The notes under the pieces: model-generated
The model's input: only the letters and a program-made list of their open reading frames with translations
Databases searched by the model: none
Told to the model about the DNA's origin: nothing
Assembly: GCF_009392895.1 (NCBI RefSeq)
Contig: NZ_CP045488.1
Location: forward strand, 2,852,001 to 2,916,000
Reading direction: 5' to 3'
DNA from: Natronorubrum aibiense
Lineage (GTDB): Archaea > Halobacteriota > Halobacteria > Halobacteriales > Natrialbaceae
Length of the DNA stretch: 64,000 nucleotides
Translations under genes and position numbers: made by a program
In this document: positions 53,692 to 61,964 of the stretch, piece after piece
Numbering within the stretch: the first letter of the stretch is position 1
Layout: each line of letters begins with the position of its first letter

Positions 53692-54264
53692 ATGCCAGAC
53701 GTTGCAATCGTCGGCGGCGGTCCCGCCGGCCTGAGTGCTGCACTGTTCACTGCGAAAAACGGCCTCGAAACCGTCGTCTTCGACACCGACGAGACGTGGA
53801 TGCACAAGGCCCACCTGTTCAACTATCCGGGCATCCGGAGCATCAGCGGCAGCGAGTTCATGAAACTCACACGCGGGCAGGTCAGCGACCGGGGTGCCGA
53901 CGTTCGGGAGACCGAGGAAGTGACCGACGTCGAGGCGACCGGGGACGGCTTCCGGGTCGACACCGAAGACGACAGCTACGAGGCCGACTACGTCGTGCTC
54001 GCGACGGGGGCAGATCGCTCAATCGCCGAGGGCCTCGAATGTGCGTTCGAGGACGATGGCACCGTCGACGTCGACCTCGAGATGGAGACGAGCGTCGAGA
54101 ACCTGTACGCGACGGGCGCGATGGTCCGACCCGAGGAGTGGCAGGCCGTTATCGCCGCGGGCGATGGGGCTGCGGCGGCACTGCACATTCTGAGCAAAGA
54201 GAAAGGCGAGCATTTTCACGACTTCGACGTCCCCGACGACGTGCCGGGACTCGAGTCGGAATAA
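53692..54264 (+). CDS. Short thioredoxin-reductase-like FAD/NAD(P) protein
   Basis: A 190-residue protein. The N-terminal FAD site is VAIVGGGPAGLSAALFTAKN at 4-23; YEADYVVLATGAD near 98-110 and the FAD end ATGAMVRPEEWQAVIAAGDG near 139-158 are present. It lacks the CxxC redox pair and most of the NAD(P) domain of a full thioredoxin reductase (about 300 residues). It could be a flavin-binding reductase of a different partner. It stands alone between the permease and DUF892 genes. Confidence 0.75.
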   Translation: MPDVAIVGGGPAGLSAALFTAKNGLETVVFDTDETWMHKAHLFNYPGIRSISGSEFMKLTRGQVSDRGADVRETEEVTDVEATGDGFRVDTEDDSYEADYVVLATGADRSIAEGLECAFEDDGTVDVDLEMETSVENLYATGAMVRPEEWQAVIAAGDGAAAALHILSKEKGEHFHDFDVPDDVPGLESE

Positions 54265-54343
54265 CGCGCTCGAAGGCCTCGAGTCGCCGAAACGCGGCCG
54301 GTCTACCCGCCGCTCGTCGCCTGCATTGTCGGGGCGCACGACT

Positions 54344-54895
54344 ATGGAACTGTTCGACGGACGTCGACGTATGGAAACGAGCGTCGACCGTATCGACGAC
54401 CTCGAAGAACTGTTCCACCACAAACTCGCCCAGCAGTACTATATCGAAGAAGAACTCGTCGGGACGTTAGACGAGATGGCGATCAACGCGAGCAACGAGC
54501 GGCTGAGCGACGGCTTTGCCGACCATCGCGACGAAACGCGAACGCAGATCGAGCGGCTCGAGGACGTGTTCGCCGCGCTCGATCGACCGGCAGAACGGCG
54601 CGAGGCTCCGATCCTCGACGCGCTCGAGGAAGAACGAGCGACGCTCGAAAACGCCATCGAGGACGACGACCTGCTCGATATGGTCTACCTGAACGCGGGG
54701 ATGATGACCGAGCGCATCGAGATGACGGCCTACGAGGGGCTGACGTCGATCGCAGGTCAGATCGGCTACGACGACGAGATCCGCAAGCCGCTCGAGTCGA
54801 ACCACGACGAGGAGCAATCGGCCTACCGCGAACTGTCGGCGATGGAGACCGCGTCGGACATGAAGTCGCTGTGGGATCGACTGACGCCGTCGTAA
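54344..54895 (+). CDS. DUF892 (YciE/YciF-like) ferritin-fold protein
   Basis: A protein of about 183 residues. VDRIDDLEELFHHKLAQQYY starts a four-helix bundle with Glu and His residues placed as in ferritin-like proteins; IERLEDVFAALDRPAERREA and NAGMMTERIEMTAYEGLTSI follow. DUF892 proteins are stress-linked and some bind iron or manganese. The ATG at 54344 is chosen between a TTG at 54326 and an ATG at 54371. In the same frame after its TAA a coding-like stretch continues (54896-55078). Confidence 0.78.
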   Translation: MELFDGRRRMETSVDRIDDLEELFHHKLAQQYYIEEELVGTLDEMAINASNERLSDGFADHRDETRTQIERLEDVFAALDRPAERREAPILDALEEERATLENAIEDDDLLDMVYLNAGMMTERIEMTAYEGLTSIAGQIGYDDEIRKPLESNHDEEQSAYRELSAMETASDMKSLWDRLTPS

Positions 54896-55078
54896 GCCAC
54901 AGGTGCTCCGGGTCGATACCGGGACGTTCCCAACGATCACCCCGACGGTCGGGTCGGCACCGGCCCGCGAACGTTCGTCGACGCGATGGTCACCGGACGG
55001 TATCTACTGGTTTCGGGTCCGAAGTACGACGCCGTCGACTCGCACTGTCGGGCCGTCGGTTCGTCGCTCTGCGGATGA
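54896..55078 (+). pseudogene. Coding-like remnant after the DUF892 gene
   Basis: Reading through the DUF892 stop in frame gives about 60 codons with GC in most third positions, including DVPNDHPDGRVGTGPRTFVD and GRYLLVSGPKYDAVDS, ending at TGA 55076-55078. No start codon of its own is near. It may be the end of a lost gene. I cannot name the family. Confidence 0.3.
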
Positions 55079-55399
55079 AGCATGAGAATGTCACCCACAT
55101 ATATTAGCCGTTGGAACGCATACGTGCGTCGTGCTGTCGGGCGATAGCAAGTCCGACGACCAGTTCAGGCAGTATCGTGTCCGAACACGATCGGTGGGAC
55201 ACGCGCGCTCGATGTGGCTCGAACGCGTCACCGGAGCACTGGCCCGAGGGAAGTCGTTGAATAGCAGACCACCGCTCGAGAATACGCGGCCGACGACCGC
55301 GGTCGGTCGCTCGAGCGAGACGGGGTCTCTCGTCTCAACGGCTCGACGACGCGTTCATTCCCCCGTTCGCGTGATCCCCCTCACTGTGATTTGATACTT

Positions 55400-55421
55400 G
55401 TGTGCCAATTTCTTGGCACAC
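55400..55421. repeat. Inverted repeat, likely operator or hairpin, before the HAD gene
   Basis: GTGTGCCAA (55400-55408) pairs with TTGGCACAC (55413-55421) with a four-base spacer. It ends five bases before the TATA box of the HAD gene, a place where a repressor or activator could act. Confidence 0.7.
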
Positions 55422-55425
55422 TCAC

Positions 55426-55434
55426 TATAAAAAG
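55426..55434 (+). promoter_or_regulatory. TATA box of the HAD phosphatase gene
   Basis: TATAAAAAG is centred 38 bases before the ATG at 55468, so the transcript would have a leader of about 11 bases. Confidence 0.6.
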
Positions 55435-55467
55435 AGCTATAATCGGAGGGGAAATACCACCCCAGCG

Positions 55468-56139
55468 ATGCAGTACGACGCGGTCCTGTTCGATTTCGAT
55501 GGGGTCGTGGTCGAGACGCCCTCGTCCCAGCGACTGTCCGATGCGCTCGGGCGAACGTACAAGAAACTCGATCGATCTGGACCCACGGCGGAGACCCTCC
55601 GAGAACTGATGCAGGGCGATTTCGAGTCGATCGCTGAACGCTGTCGGCACCTTGAGATCGATACCGACCGGTTCTGTACCGAGGCCGTGCGCGAACTGGT
55701 CCGCGCACAGGTGAGCGACGTTGAGCGTGGGTTACGTGCAGCATACGACGACGTGGGCGTGGTTCGATCACTCGAGTACCCGCTGGGAATCGTCAGCGAT
55801 AACCACCCGACCGTGGTCACGAGACTTCTCGAGCGGTTCGGTCTACGATCGGTGTTCGAGACCGTCTACGGCTGCCCGCTGACGTCGGACGGGCTCGCCC
55901 GACGAAAGCCCGATCCGACGAACATCGACCGCGCGATGGACACCCTCGAGGCCGAGTCGGCGCTATACGTCGGCGACCGCGAGCGCGACGTCCGGGCGGC
56001 TCACAACGCGGGGATCGATTCAGTGCTGCTCACGCGCGCTGATGACGGAGCCGACGACACACCGACCGACGACGCGCTCGACGTCGAGCCCACGTATCAG
56101 CTCTCGTCGCTCACGCAACTGCCCGCCGTCCTCGAGTAG
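55468..56139 (+). CDS. HAD-superfamily phosphatase-like hydrolase
   Basis: A 223-residue HAD protein. Motif I is VLFDFDGVVVE at 6-16, motif II is GIVSDNHPTVVTR near 110-122 (Ser in place), and motifs III and IV are ARRKPDPTNIDRAM and ALYVGDRERDVRAAHNAG. A helical cap lies between motif I and II. The family cleaves phosphate from sugars, nucleotides or phosphoglycolate; the substrate is unknown. The ATG at 55468 is chosen; the earlier frame start at 55402 overlaps the inverted repeat and TATA box. Confidence 0.85.
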   Translation: MQYDAVLFDFDGVVVETPSSQRLSDALGRTYKKLDRSGPTAETLRELMQGDFESIAERCRHLEIDTDRFCTEAVRELVRAQVSDVERGLRAAYDDVGVVRSLEYPLGIVSDNHPTVVTRLLERFGLRSVFETVYGCPLTSDGLARRKPDPTNIDRAMDTLEAESALYVGDRERDVRAAHNAGIDSVLLTRADDGADDTPTDDALDVEPTYQLSSLTQLPAVLE

Positions 56140-56221
56140 CGTGCTCGAGCGCGTCAGCCTCGATCACGTCCGCCGGAACGCCCCCGCTGCTTTTTGTCCG
56201 TGTCCGTAGGAGGGTACTGGA

Positions 56222-57157
56222 ATGGATGACGACCACTGGGACGACCTACGCGAGCAGTGCCGAGGGATCGAATCCGGTGCCGAACTGGTGACGCCGCTTT
56301 CCGAGCGACCGTTTAGGATCGACGCGGCCGACGACGATCGGATCGTCGTTCGCTTCGGCGACAGCGACGAAACGCGGCCGCTCTGGCGCGACCAGTTCGG
56401 CGTCTTCGACGACCAACTCGAGGGGCAAGCGATGGCGGTCGACGAATTGCAGCCGGGTGTCGAACCGTACGCCGCGGTGCTCACGCTCTCGTCGGCGTAC
56501 ACCGTCGACGATGACACGATCAGCAAGGCCCCCGCGGACGCCACCGGCGGCGAGAGTCCGTTTCTCGTCCCGGCAGTCGAAGCGCGGACGCCGCCCGAGC
56601 GCATCCACGACGACGCACTCTTGCTGGCCCACCTCATCGACCGCCTCGAGGTAGACGAACCGTCGGCGGTCGATGGGCTCGCGACCGACTCGTTGACCGA
56701 TTACTACGTCCTCGCCTCGGACGTCCAACGCGGGGCCGACGGGATTCGACAGGAAGCGCGCGACGAACTCCTCGAGCGGCTGGGTCCCGACCAGGAACTC
56801 CACGGCCACTTCGGGACGGTCCGGCGGACGACTCGGGAGCGCCGGCGACCGAAAGCCGACGAGACCGTCCTCGCCGCCCTCGACGAGCGTGGCATCCCCC
56901 GGGAGTGGGTGCTGGGCGTCGATCCGTCGAAACTGGACGTCGTTCTCTCGGTCACCGACCTCTCCGAAGACGAGGTGTACGACACCACAGAGGACGTATA
57001 CGTCCAGAAAACGGGCGTCGACGAGGACGAGAAGTACGCCAGACTGCAGGGGCTGGTCACCCGACTCGAGGAGCTCGAGGATGCCGACGGCGAGTCGCTA
57101 CGTGCCGAGATCGAAGACATCGAAGCGCGACTCGAAGAGGCACTGACGGCGACGTAA
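56222..57157 (+). CDS. Haloarchaeal protein of unknown function
   Basis: A 311-residue acidic protein. The first 135 residues seem beta-rich (FRIDAADDDRIVVRFGDSDE, VLTLSSAYTVDDDTI), then helices (LLAHLIDRLEVDE, DGIRQEARDELLERLGPD) and a C-terminal coiled coil (ARLQGLVTRLEELEDADGES to the end). No catalytic, membrane or metal motif is seen. It is cytoplasmic by composition and lies on the same strand as the HAD and GNAT genes with about 80-90 base gaps. Confidence 0.65.
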   Translation: MDDDHWDDLREQCRGIESGAELVTPLSERPFRIDAADDDRIVVRFGDSDETRPLWRDQFGVFDDQLEGQAMAVDELQPGVEPYAAVLTLSSAYTVDDDTISKAPADATGGESPFLVPAVEARTPPERIHDDALLLAHLIDRLEVDEPSAVDGLATDSLTDYYVLASDVQRGADGIRQEARDELLERLGPDQELHGHFGTVRRTTRERRRPKADETVLAALDERGIPREWVLGVDPSKLDVVLSVTDLSEDEVYDTTEDVYVQKTGVDEDEKYARLQGLVTRLEELEDADGESLRAEIEDIEARLEEALTAT

Positions 57158-57250
57158 CCGTCCAGCGCGACGCCCATCGAGCGGACCGCTGGCGGGCACT
57201 CCCCCTGTCGCTCACAAATACTTTTGACCGCACGGCCCGTATTTCCAATC

Positions 57251-57835
57251 ATGTACGTGCGGGACGCGAAAAACAGAGAGGAGGTCTGGCTGCTCGACCA
57301 CATCGAGGCGATGGGGCTCGACGAGACGGCGTTCCGCTCGCGCGATTACGTCGTGGCAGTCGACGAAGCGTCCGGCGAAAAGGCAGGTTTCGGACGCATC
57401 CGTATTCACCGGGTCGAAGACGGTTCGGACGTCTGTGAACTGACCAGCATCGGCGTCCTCGAGTCGTGGCGCAACCAGGGCGTCGGGGCTCACGTCGTCG
57501 AACGACTCGTCGAGTACGCCAGCGACGACGGGTTCGACACCGTCTACGCGCTGACCGGCGAGGGGAGCTATCTCGCCCAGTTCGGCTTCCGGCGAATCGA
57601 GGAATCACAGCTTCCGGCCCCGCTCCAACAGCGCCTCACAGACAAACGTGACGGTGTCGACCCGGACGCCGTCCCCCTCGAGCTCGATGTCTCTCGGTTC
57701 CGGGTCCCGGATCGGCTTCGGGAGGCGTTCAAGCGCGCTCCGGAAGGGCGCGAGGAGTCATCCGACGACGAGTCCGCCGAGGACTTCGGCATCGACCCCG
57801 AGACGGCGACGTACAAGTACGACACCGGTCGCTAA
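57251..57835 (+). CDS. GNAT-family N-acetyltransferase
   Basis: A 194-residue protein. ELTSIGVLESWRNQGVGAHVVERLV holds the acetyl-CoA motif A (R/Q-x-x-G-x-G/A), here RNQGVG near 78-83; VYALTGEGSYLAQFGFRRIEE is the last strand typical of GNATs. The C-terminal 70 residues are a family-specific acidic extension. Substrate unknown. A CAAATACTTTTG box about 27 bases upstream supports the ATG at 57251. The next gene begins five bases after the stop. Confidence 0.85.
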   Translation: MYVRDAKNREEVWLLDHIEAMGLDETAFRSRDYVVAVDEASGEKAGFGRIRIHRVEDGSDVCELTSIGVLESWRNQGVGAHVVERLVEYASDDGFDTVYALTGEGSYLAQFGFRRIEESQLPAPLQQRLTDKRDGVDPDAVPLELDVSRFRVPDRLREAFKRAPEGREESSDDESAEDFGIDPETATYKYDTGR

Positions 57836-57839
57836 CCCA

Positions 57840-58166
57840 ATGACTCCAACCGAGCCGCACTCGACGGAGACCGATCGAGACGGTGCCGAATCCGACGACG
57901 ACACCCGTGTCTGGCTCGTCGAGCGCACCTACTCGGACGACGAGCTGAACCTGATCATTCTGGTGTACGCCACCGAGGACGGCAGCCGCTACCATCGTCG
58001 CGAGCGAGCGCTGACGAGTTTCACCGGGCCCGCTCGAGAGACGAAAGCCGGACTATGCGTTTCGTCTGACGCGCTTGGCACCGTCGACGATCCCGCGACT
58101 CGAGACCGGTACGCGACGGAGGCGCGCAGAATGGCCGAGCAACACGACCCGGACGATGCCGTTTAG
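57840..58166 (+). CDS. Small haloarchaeal protein of unknown function
   Basis: A 108-residue acidic protein. After a Thr/Glu/Asp-rich head, TRVWLVERTYSDDELNLIIL gives a short beta-rich core and a polar tail. It starts five bases after the GNAT stop, so the two are almost certainly co-transcribed. No motif or known family is visible. Confidence 0.6.
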   Translation: MTPTEPHSTETDRDGAESDDDTRVWLVERTYSDDELNLIILVYATEDGSRYHRRERALTSFTGPARETKAGLCVSSDALGTVDDPATRDRYATEARRMAEQHDPDDAV

Positions 58167-58280
58167 TCGAGCCGTCGGCCGATCGGCACGGTCGGTCTGC
58201 TATGATCGCGACGGGCCACAACTCGAGCCGGCAGCCGCATTCATTAAACTTCAAGCCCCACCCCAGCCACGGTAACGATA

Positions 58281-59963
58281 ATGTTTGACTCTGAAGAACT
58301 CGAAGAGATTCGTGCCAACGAGGAGGAGTGGCACGAAAACGAAGTAGAGCCAGTCATCGACCGGTTCGGTGAGCGAAAGGAGACGTTCACGACCGATACG
58401 GGCGGGCAGGAGGTCGACCGAGTCTATACGCCAGCCGACGTCGCCGACCTCGACTACGAGGAGGATCTCGGCTACCCCGGCGAGCCACCGTACACGCGCG
58501 GGGTGTACTCTACGGGCTACCGCGGTCGCCTGTGGACGATGCGACAGTACGCCGGCTTCTCGACGCCGGAAGACACGAACGAACGGTTCCACTACTTGCT
58601 CGATCAGGGTCAGACCGGGCTGTCGATGGCCTTCGACCTGCCGACCCAGATGGGCCACGACTCGGACGCGCCGATGTCGGCCGGCGAGGTCGGGAAGGCC
58701 GGCGTCGCGATCGACTCCCTCGACGACATGGAGACCGTCTTCGACGGGATCCCGCTCGACGAAGTTTCGACGTCGATGACGATCAACGCGCCCGCTTCGG
58801 TGTTGCTGGCACTCTACATTGCCGTGGGTGACCGACAGGGTGTCGACCGCGAGGAGCTTCGTGGGACCATCCAGAACGACGTGCTCAAAGAGTACGCCGC
58901 CCGGAACACCTACATCTACCCGCCCAAGCCGTCGATGCGGATCATCACGGACATCTTCGAGTTCTGTTCGGAAGAGACGCCGAAGTTCAACACGATCTCG
59001 ATCTCGGGCTATCACATTCGCGAGGCAGGTGCAACGGCGGCTCAGGAACTCGCCTTCACGCTCGGAGACGGGATCGAGTACGTCGAAGCGGCGATCGACG
59101 CCGGCCTCGACGTCGACGACTTCGCCCCACAGCTGTCCTTTTTCTTCAACGGGCACAACAACATCTTCGAGGAAGTCGCGAAGTTCCGCGCGGCCCGCCG
59201 GATGTGGCACGACATCATCGACGAGCGCTTCGATGCCGACGATCCGAAATCCAAACAGCTCAAGTTCCACACCCAGACGGCCGGCTCGATGCTGACCGCC
59301 CAGCAGATCGAGAACAACGTCGTCCGCGTCGCCTATCAGGCTCTCGCGGCCGTCCTCGGCGGCACCCAGAGTCTCCACACCAACGGCAAAGACGAAGCTC
59401 TCGCGCTGCCGACCGAAGAGTCCGTCCGCACCGCCCTGCGCACCCAACAGATCCTCGCCCACGAGTCCGGCGCTGCGGACACCATCGATCCGCTCGCTGG
59501 CAGCTACTACGTCGAGAGTCTCACCGACCAGGTCGAGGAAGAGGCCTACGAACTCCTCGACGAGGTCGACGAGCGCGGCGGCATGCTCGAGGCCATCGAA
59601 CAGCAGTGGGTCCAGCGCCAGATCCAAGACACCGCCTTCGACCGTCAGAAAGAGATCGAGAACAAAGACCGCATCATCGTCGGCGTCAACGAGTTCGAAG
59701 TCGAAGAGGACGTCGAGATGGACGTCGAGGAGATCACTAAAGAGGACGAACAGCGCCAGATCGACCGCCTCGAGTCGACTCGCAGCGAGCGCGACGACGA
59801 GGAAGTCGAGGCGAAACTCGAGGCCCTGCGCGAGGCCGCTCGCGGTGACGACAACCTCATGCCGTACATTATCGACGCGGTGAAAGCGTACGCGACCGTC
59901 GGCGAGGTCTGTAACGTCTTCCGCGAGGAGTTCGGCGAGTACCAGCCCGGCAGCGCGGTCTAA
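58281..59963 (+). CDS. mcmA1: Methylmalonyl-CoA mutase, large (catalytic) subunit
   Basis: A 560-residue catalytic chain of B12-dependent methylmalonyl-CoA mutase, without the cobalamin-binding domain, which in archaea is a separate small subunit. Landmarks are [20 protein letters not shown] near 74-93, [14 protein letters not shown] near 118-131, [17 protein letters not shown] near 155-171, [20 protein letters not shown] and [20 protein letters not shown]. The C-terminal 80 residues are acidic helix. It interconverts methylmalonyl- and succinyl-CoA; the epimerase gene lies 1.1 kb downstream. The small subunit is not in this window. Confidence 0.95.
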   Translation: MFDSEELEEIRANEEEWHENEVEPVIDRFGERKETFTTDTGGQEVDRVYTPADVADLDYEEDLGYPGEPPYTRGVYSTGYRGRLWTMRQYAGFSTPEDTNERFHYLLDQGQTGLSMAFDLPTQMGHDSDAPMSAGEVGKAGVAIDSLDDMETVFDGIPLDEVSTSMTINAPASVLLALYIAVGDRQGVDREELRGTIQNDVLKEYAARNTYIYPPKPSMRIITDIFEFCSEETPKFNTISISGYHIREAGATAAQELAFTLGDGIEYVEAAIDAGLDVDDFAPQLSFFFNGHNNIFEEVAKFRAARRMWHDIIDERFDADDPKSKQLKFHTQTAGSMLTAQQIENNVVRVAYQALAAVLGGTQSLHTNGKDEALALPTEESVRTALRTQQILAHESGAADTIDPLAGSYYVESLTDQVEEEAYELLDEVDERGGMLEAIEQQWVQRQIQDTAFDRQKEIENKDRIIVGVNEFEVEEDVEMDVEEITKEDEQRQIDRLESTRSERDDEEVEAKLEALREAARGDDNLMPYIIDAVKAYATVGEVCNVFREEFGEYQPGSAV

Positions 59964-60070
59964 GACCGCCGACTGCGGCGTTCGAGTATCTCCTGCACTG
60001 CTCGAGGTAACGTCGCCTCGACCCCTTCTTTCGACACGCGAACAGCGACTCGTATCGAAACGGTAATACT

Positions 60071-60078
60071 CAGATATT
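60071..60078 (+). promoter_or_regulatory. TATA-like box of the STAS-like gene
   Basis: AGATATTT lies 28 bases before the ATG at 60103, giving a leaderless start. Confidence 0.5.
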
Positions 60079-60102
60079 TCCTCTCGCCGAGATAGTTCAC
60101 TA

Positions 60103-60498
60103 ATGTACACGATTGAACGGACGGCGTTCGGGTTTCGGATTACGTTTGCCGGGACGATGGACGAACGAGAGCTGCGCGAGTGGGCCGCGGACTCTCGAAA
60201 GGCGCTCGAGGAAGCACCCGACGAGTTCGGCGTCCTCGTCGATATGCGGGAGTTGAACCTGCTCAGCGACGACGAACAGCAGGTCATGCGGGCGGGACAG
60301 CAACACTATCAGGACGCGGGTATGGTTCGCTCGAGCGTCATCCTCGAGTCGGCGGTGCTGACGCTGCAGTTTCGCCGCCTTGCCAAGGAGTCGGGAATCT
60401 ACGAGTGGGAACGCTACATCAATGCCGGGACGACCGACGACTGGCACCAGCAGGCGGTCGACTGGTTGACCGACGGCATCGATCCGGATTATCAGTAG
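60103..60498 (+). CDS. STAS/SpoIIAA-like protein
   Basis: A 131-residue protein. ERTAFGFRITFAGTMDERELRE and EFGVLVDMRELNLLSDDEQQ match the SpoIIAA-like (STAS) fold, as does SSVILESAVLTLQFRRLAKE. Such proteins bind partners or lipids rather than act as enzymes; the partner is unknown. It stands alone after the mutase, with its own TATA box 28 bases upstream. Confidence 0.7.
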   Translation: MYTIERTAFGFRITFAGTMDERELREWAADSRKALEEAPDEFGVLVDMRELNLLSDDEQQVMRAGQQHYQDAGMVRSSVILESAVLTLQFRRLAKESGIYEWERYINAGTTDDWHQQAVDWLTDGIDPDYQ

Positions 60499-60662
60499 GG
60501 CGAGACCGGGACACTCGCCAGCGGTGACTGATAAGCCAGTAAACGCCCGATCACGTCTCACGGCTCGCCGCCTCCGGCGACGACCGGTCGCGTGCGATCG
60601 GTGCGCGAATCGTTTCGTCCGGCAGTATGAGCAACACGATCCGCTCGAGGACGACTGGGACC

Positions 60663-60977
60663 TTACCGGAGTCGAACGGCAGTCCCGTAGGCCATCACTT
60701 CGGAGCCGCCGTCGGTGATCTGGGAGGTCTCGAGGCGGACGTTGACCACGGCATCGGCACCCATCCGCTCGGCGTCGACGACCATGCGGTCGATCGCCTC
60801 GTCACGGGCTTTCGAGAGCAGATCGGAGTACGCCTTGAGTTCGCCGCCGAAGAGGTTGCGGATCGCCTGCGTGATGTCGCGACCGACGTTTCGCGCCTCG
60901 ACGGTGTTCCCGCGGGCAACGCCGAGAACGTCGACGATTTCGTGATCGGGGACCGTTTCAGTGGTCGTGATTTGCAT
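60663..60977 (-). CDS. YbjQ/UPF0145 family protein
   Basis: A 104-residue protein. VPDHEIVDVLGVARGNTVEA and DAVVNVRLETSQITDGGSEV match the YbjQ (DUF74) fold, which forms pentamers; a helix with AYSDLLSKARDEAIDRMV lies between. The biological role is unknown. The ATG at 60977 is chosen over the start three codons earlier because a TATA box lies 28 bases upstream. It is divergent from the epimerase gene. Confidence 0.85.
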   Translation of the reverse strand: MQITTTETVPDHEIVDVLGVARGNTVEARNVGRDITQAIRNLFGGELKAYSDLLSKARDEAIDRMVVDAERMGADAVVNVRLETSQITDGGSEVMAYGTAVRLR

Positions 60978-61002
60978 ACGACCCAACTGTTGATTTCGTT
61001 GT

Positions 61003-61012
61003 CATATATACT
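61003..61012 (-). promoter_or_regulatory. TATA box of the YbjQ gene
   Basis: The minus strand reads AGTATATATG, centred about 29 bases before the ATG at 60977. Confidence 0.55.
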
Positions 61013-61076
61013 CGCCGCCCGACGGCGGCACTCGAGACCACCGCGATATTTGTTGCCCCCCGAGAAACCGTCTCCC

Positions 61077-61460
61077 ATGCACTTCGATCACGCGGGAATT
61101 GCGACCGACGACGCACGAGAACTCGCAGCGCTGTACGAGGACCTGTTCGGCCTCGAGGCCGTCCACGAAGAGGAGTTCGACGGCATGCGCGTCGTCTTCC
61201 TCGACTGCGGGAACGGCTATTTTGAACTGCTCGAACCGCTCGAGGAGGGCACGATTTCGAAGTATCTCGACGCTAACGGCGCGGGCATCCACCACCTCGC
61301 GCTCGCGACGGACGACATCGAGGGCGCACTCGAGACGGCACGCGACCACGACGTCACGCTAATCGACGAGGAGCCACGACCCGGTGCGTGGGGTCACGAG
61401 GTCGCGTTCTTGCATCCAAAAGACACCGGCGGCATTCTGATCGAGTTCGTCGAACACTGA
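61077..61460 (+). CDS. mce: Methylmalonyl-CoA epimerase
   Basis: A 127-residue vicinal-oxygen-chelate protein. Metal ligands fit MHFDHAGIATDDAREL (His5), GIHHLALATDDIEGAL (His in the second half) and ILIEFVEH (Glu near the end). It converts S- to R-methylmalonyl-CoA for the mutase. Position near mcmA1 makes this assignment over glyoxalase. Length is usual. The gene lies convergent with an acidic 130-residue protein gene. Confidence 0.9.
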   Translation: MHFDHAGIATDDARELAALYEDLFGLEAVHEEEFDGMRVVFLDCGNGYFELLEPLEEGTISKYLDANGAGIHHLALATDDIEGALETARDHDVTLIDEEPRPGAWGHEVAFLHPKDTGGILIEFVEH

Positions 61461-61494
61461 CTCGCGGCACCTACACACGAGGTGTGCCAACGAG

Positions 61495-61887
61495 TTACCG
61501 ATCCGACTCGTCGCGGTCGTCGAGGCTCCCGGATTCGACGTCGATCCGATGTGGCTCGGGAGGTTCACTGCGTTCGTCGCTGCTCCCGCCGACCGGAATC
61601 TTCGTCCCGAGATCACTGGCGAACGACTGCACCCGATCCATCAGGGTCTCGACTTCGTCTTCGAACTGTTCGACCGAACGTTCGACGTAGTGGACGCGGG
61701 TCGACGGAATCCGCCGAACGATATCGCGGCCCTGTTCGTCTTCGTCGGTCTTGATGATCCAGTGGTCCTGAAAGTACGCGACGTGTTCGTTCGGCACCGT
61801 CTTTTCGACCGTTCCTTCGTCGGGATCGTCGTAGACGATCGTCGCTTCCCCCAGATCGCGCTCGAGTTCGAGGTCTTCGTCAACCAT
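61495..61887 (-). CDS. Acidic haloarchaeal protein of unknown function
   Basis: A 130-residue protein. GEATIVYDDPDEGTVEKTVPNE, quoted as ATIVYDDPDEGTVEKTV, and YFQDHWIIKTDEDEQGRDIV form a small beta-rich domain; YVERSVEQFEDEVETLMDRV is helical; the final 35 residues are a disordered acidic tail. No motif is recognised. It follows the reductase-like gene on the same strand by 77 bases and may share its transcript. Confidence 0.65.
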   Translation of the reverse strand: MVDEDLELERDLGEATIVYDDPDEGTVEKTVPNEHVAYFQDHWIIKTDEDEQGRDIVRRIPSTRVHYVERSVEQFEDEVETLMDRVQSFASDLGTKIPVGGSSDERSEPPEPHRIDVESGSLDDRDESDR

Positions 61888-61964
61888 ACGACTGGTTCTA
61901 GTGTGGACGGACGGAGAAACGTGTGCTTGCGAACAACGGGACCCCGCCGTGACCAGCGAAGAAC

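Larger units (their letters stand above)
55079..55467. other. Promoter-rich gap upstream of the HAD gene
   Basis: This 389-base stretch begins with an isolated TATA box (ACATATATTAGCC, about 55092-55104) and ends with an inverted repeat and TATA box of the next gene. A frame at 55131-55394 lies at leaderless distance from the first box, but its Arg/Ser-rich composition is unlike a halophile protein. No firm gene. Confidence 0.45.

Noticed and set aside
55131-55394. 87-codon frame behind an orphan TATA box
   Set aside because: Arg/Ser-rich composition unlike halophile proteins; kept only as an unexplained promoter.
58251-60287. Long open frame (678 codons) opposite the methylmalonyl-CoA mutase
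   Set aside because: It mirrors the mutase gene almost exactly and has Arg/Val/Leu-rich text typical of antisense frames in GC-rich halophile DNA; the sense strand has a clear enzyme.
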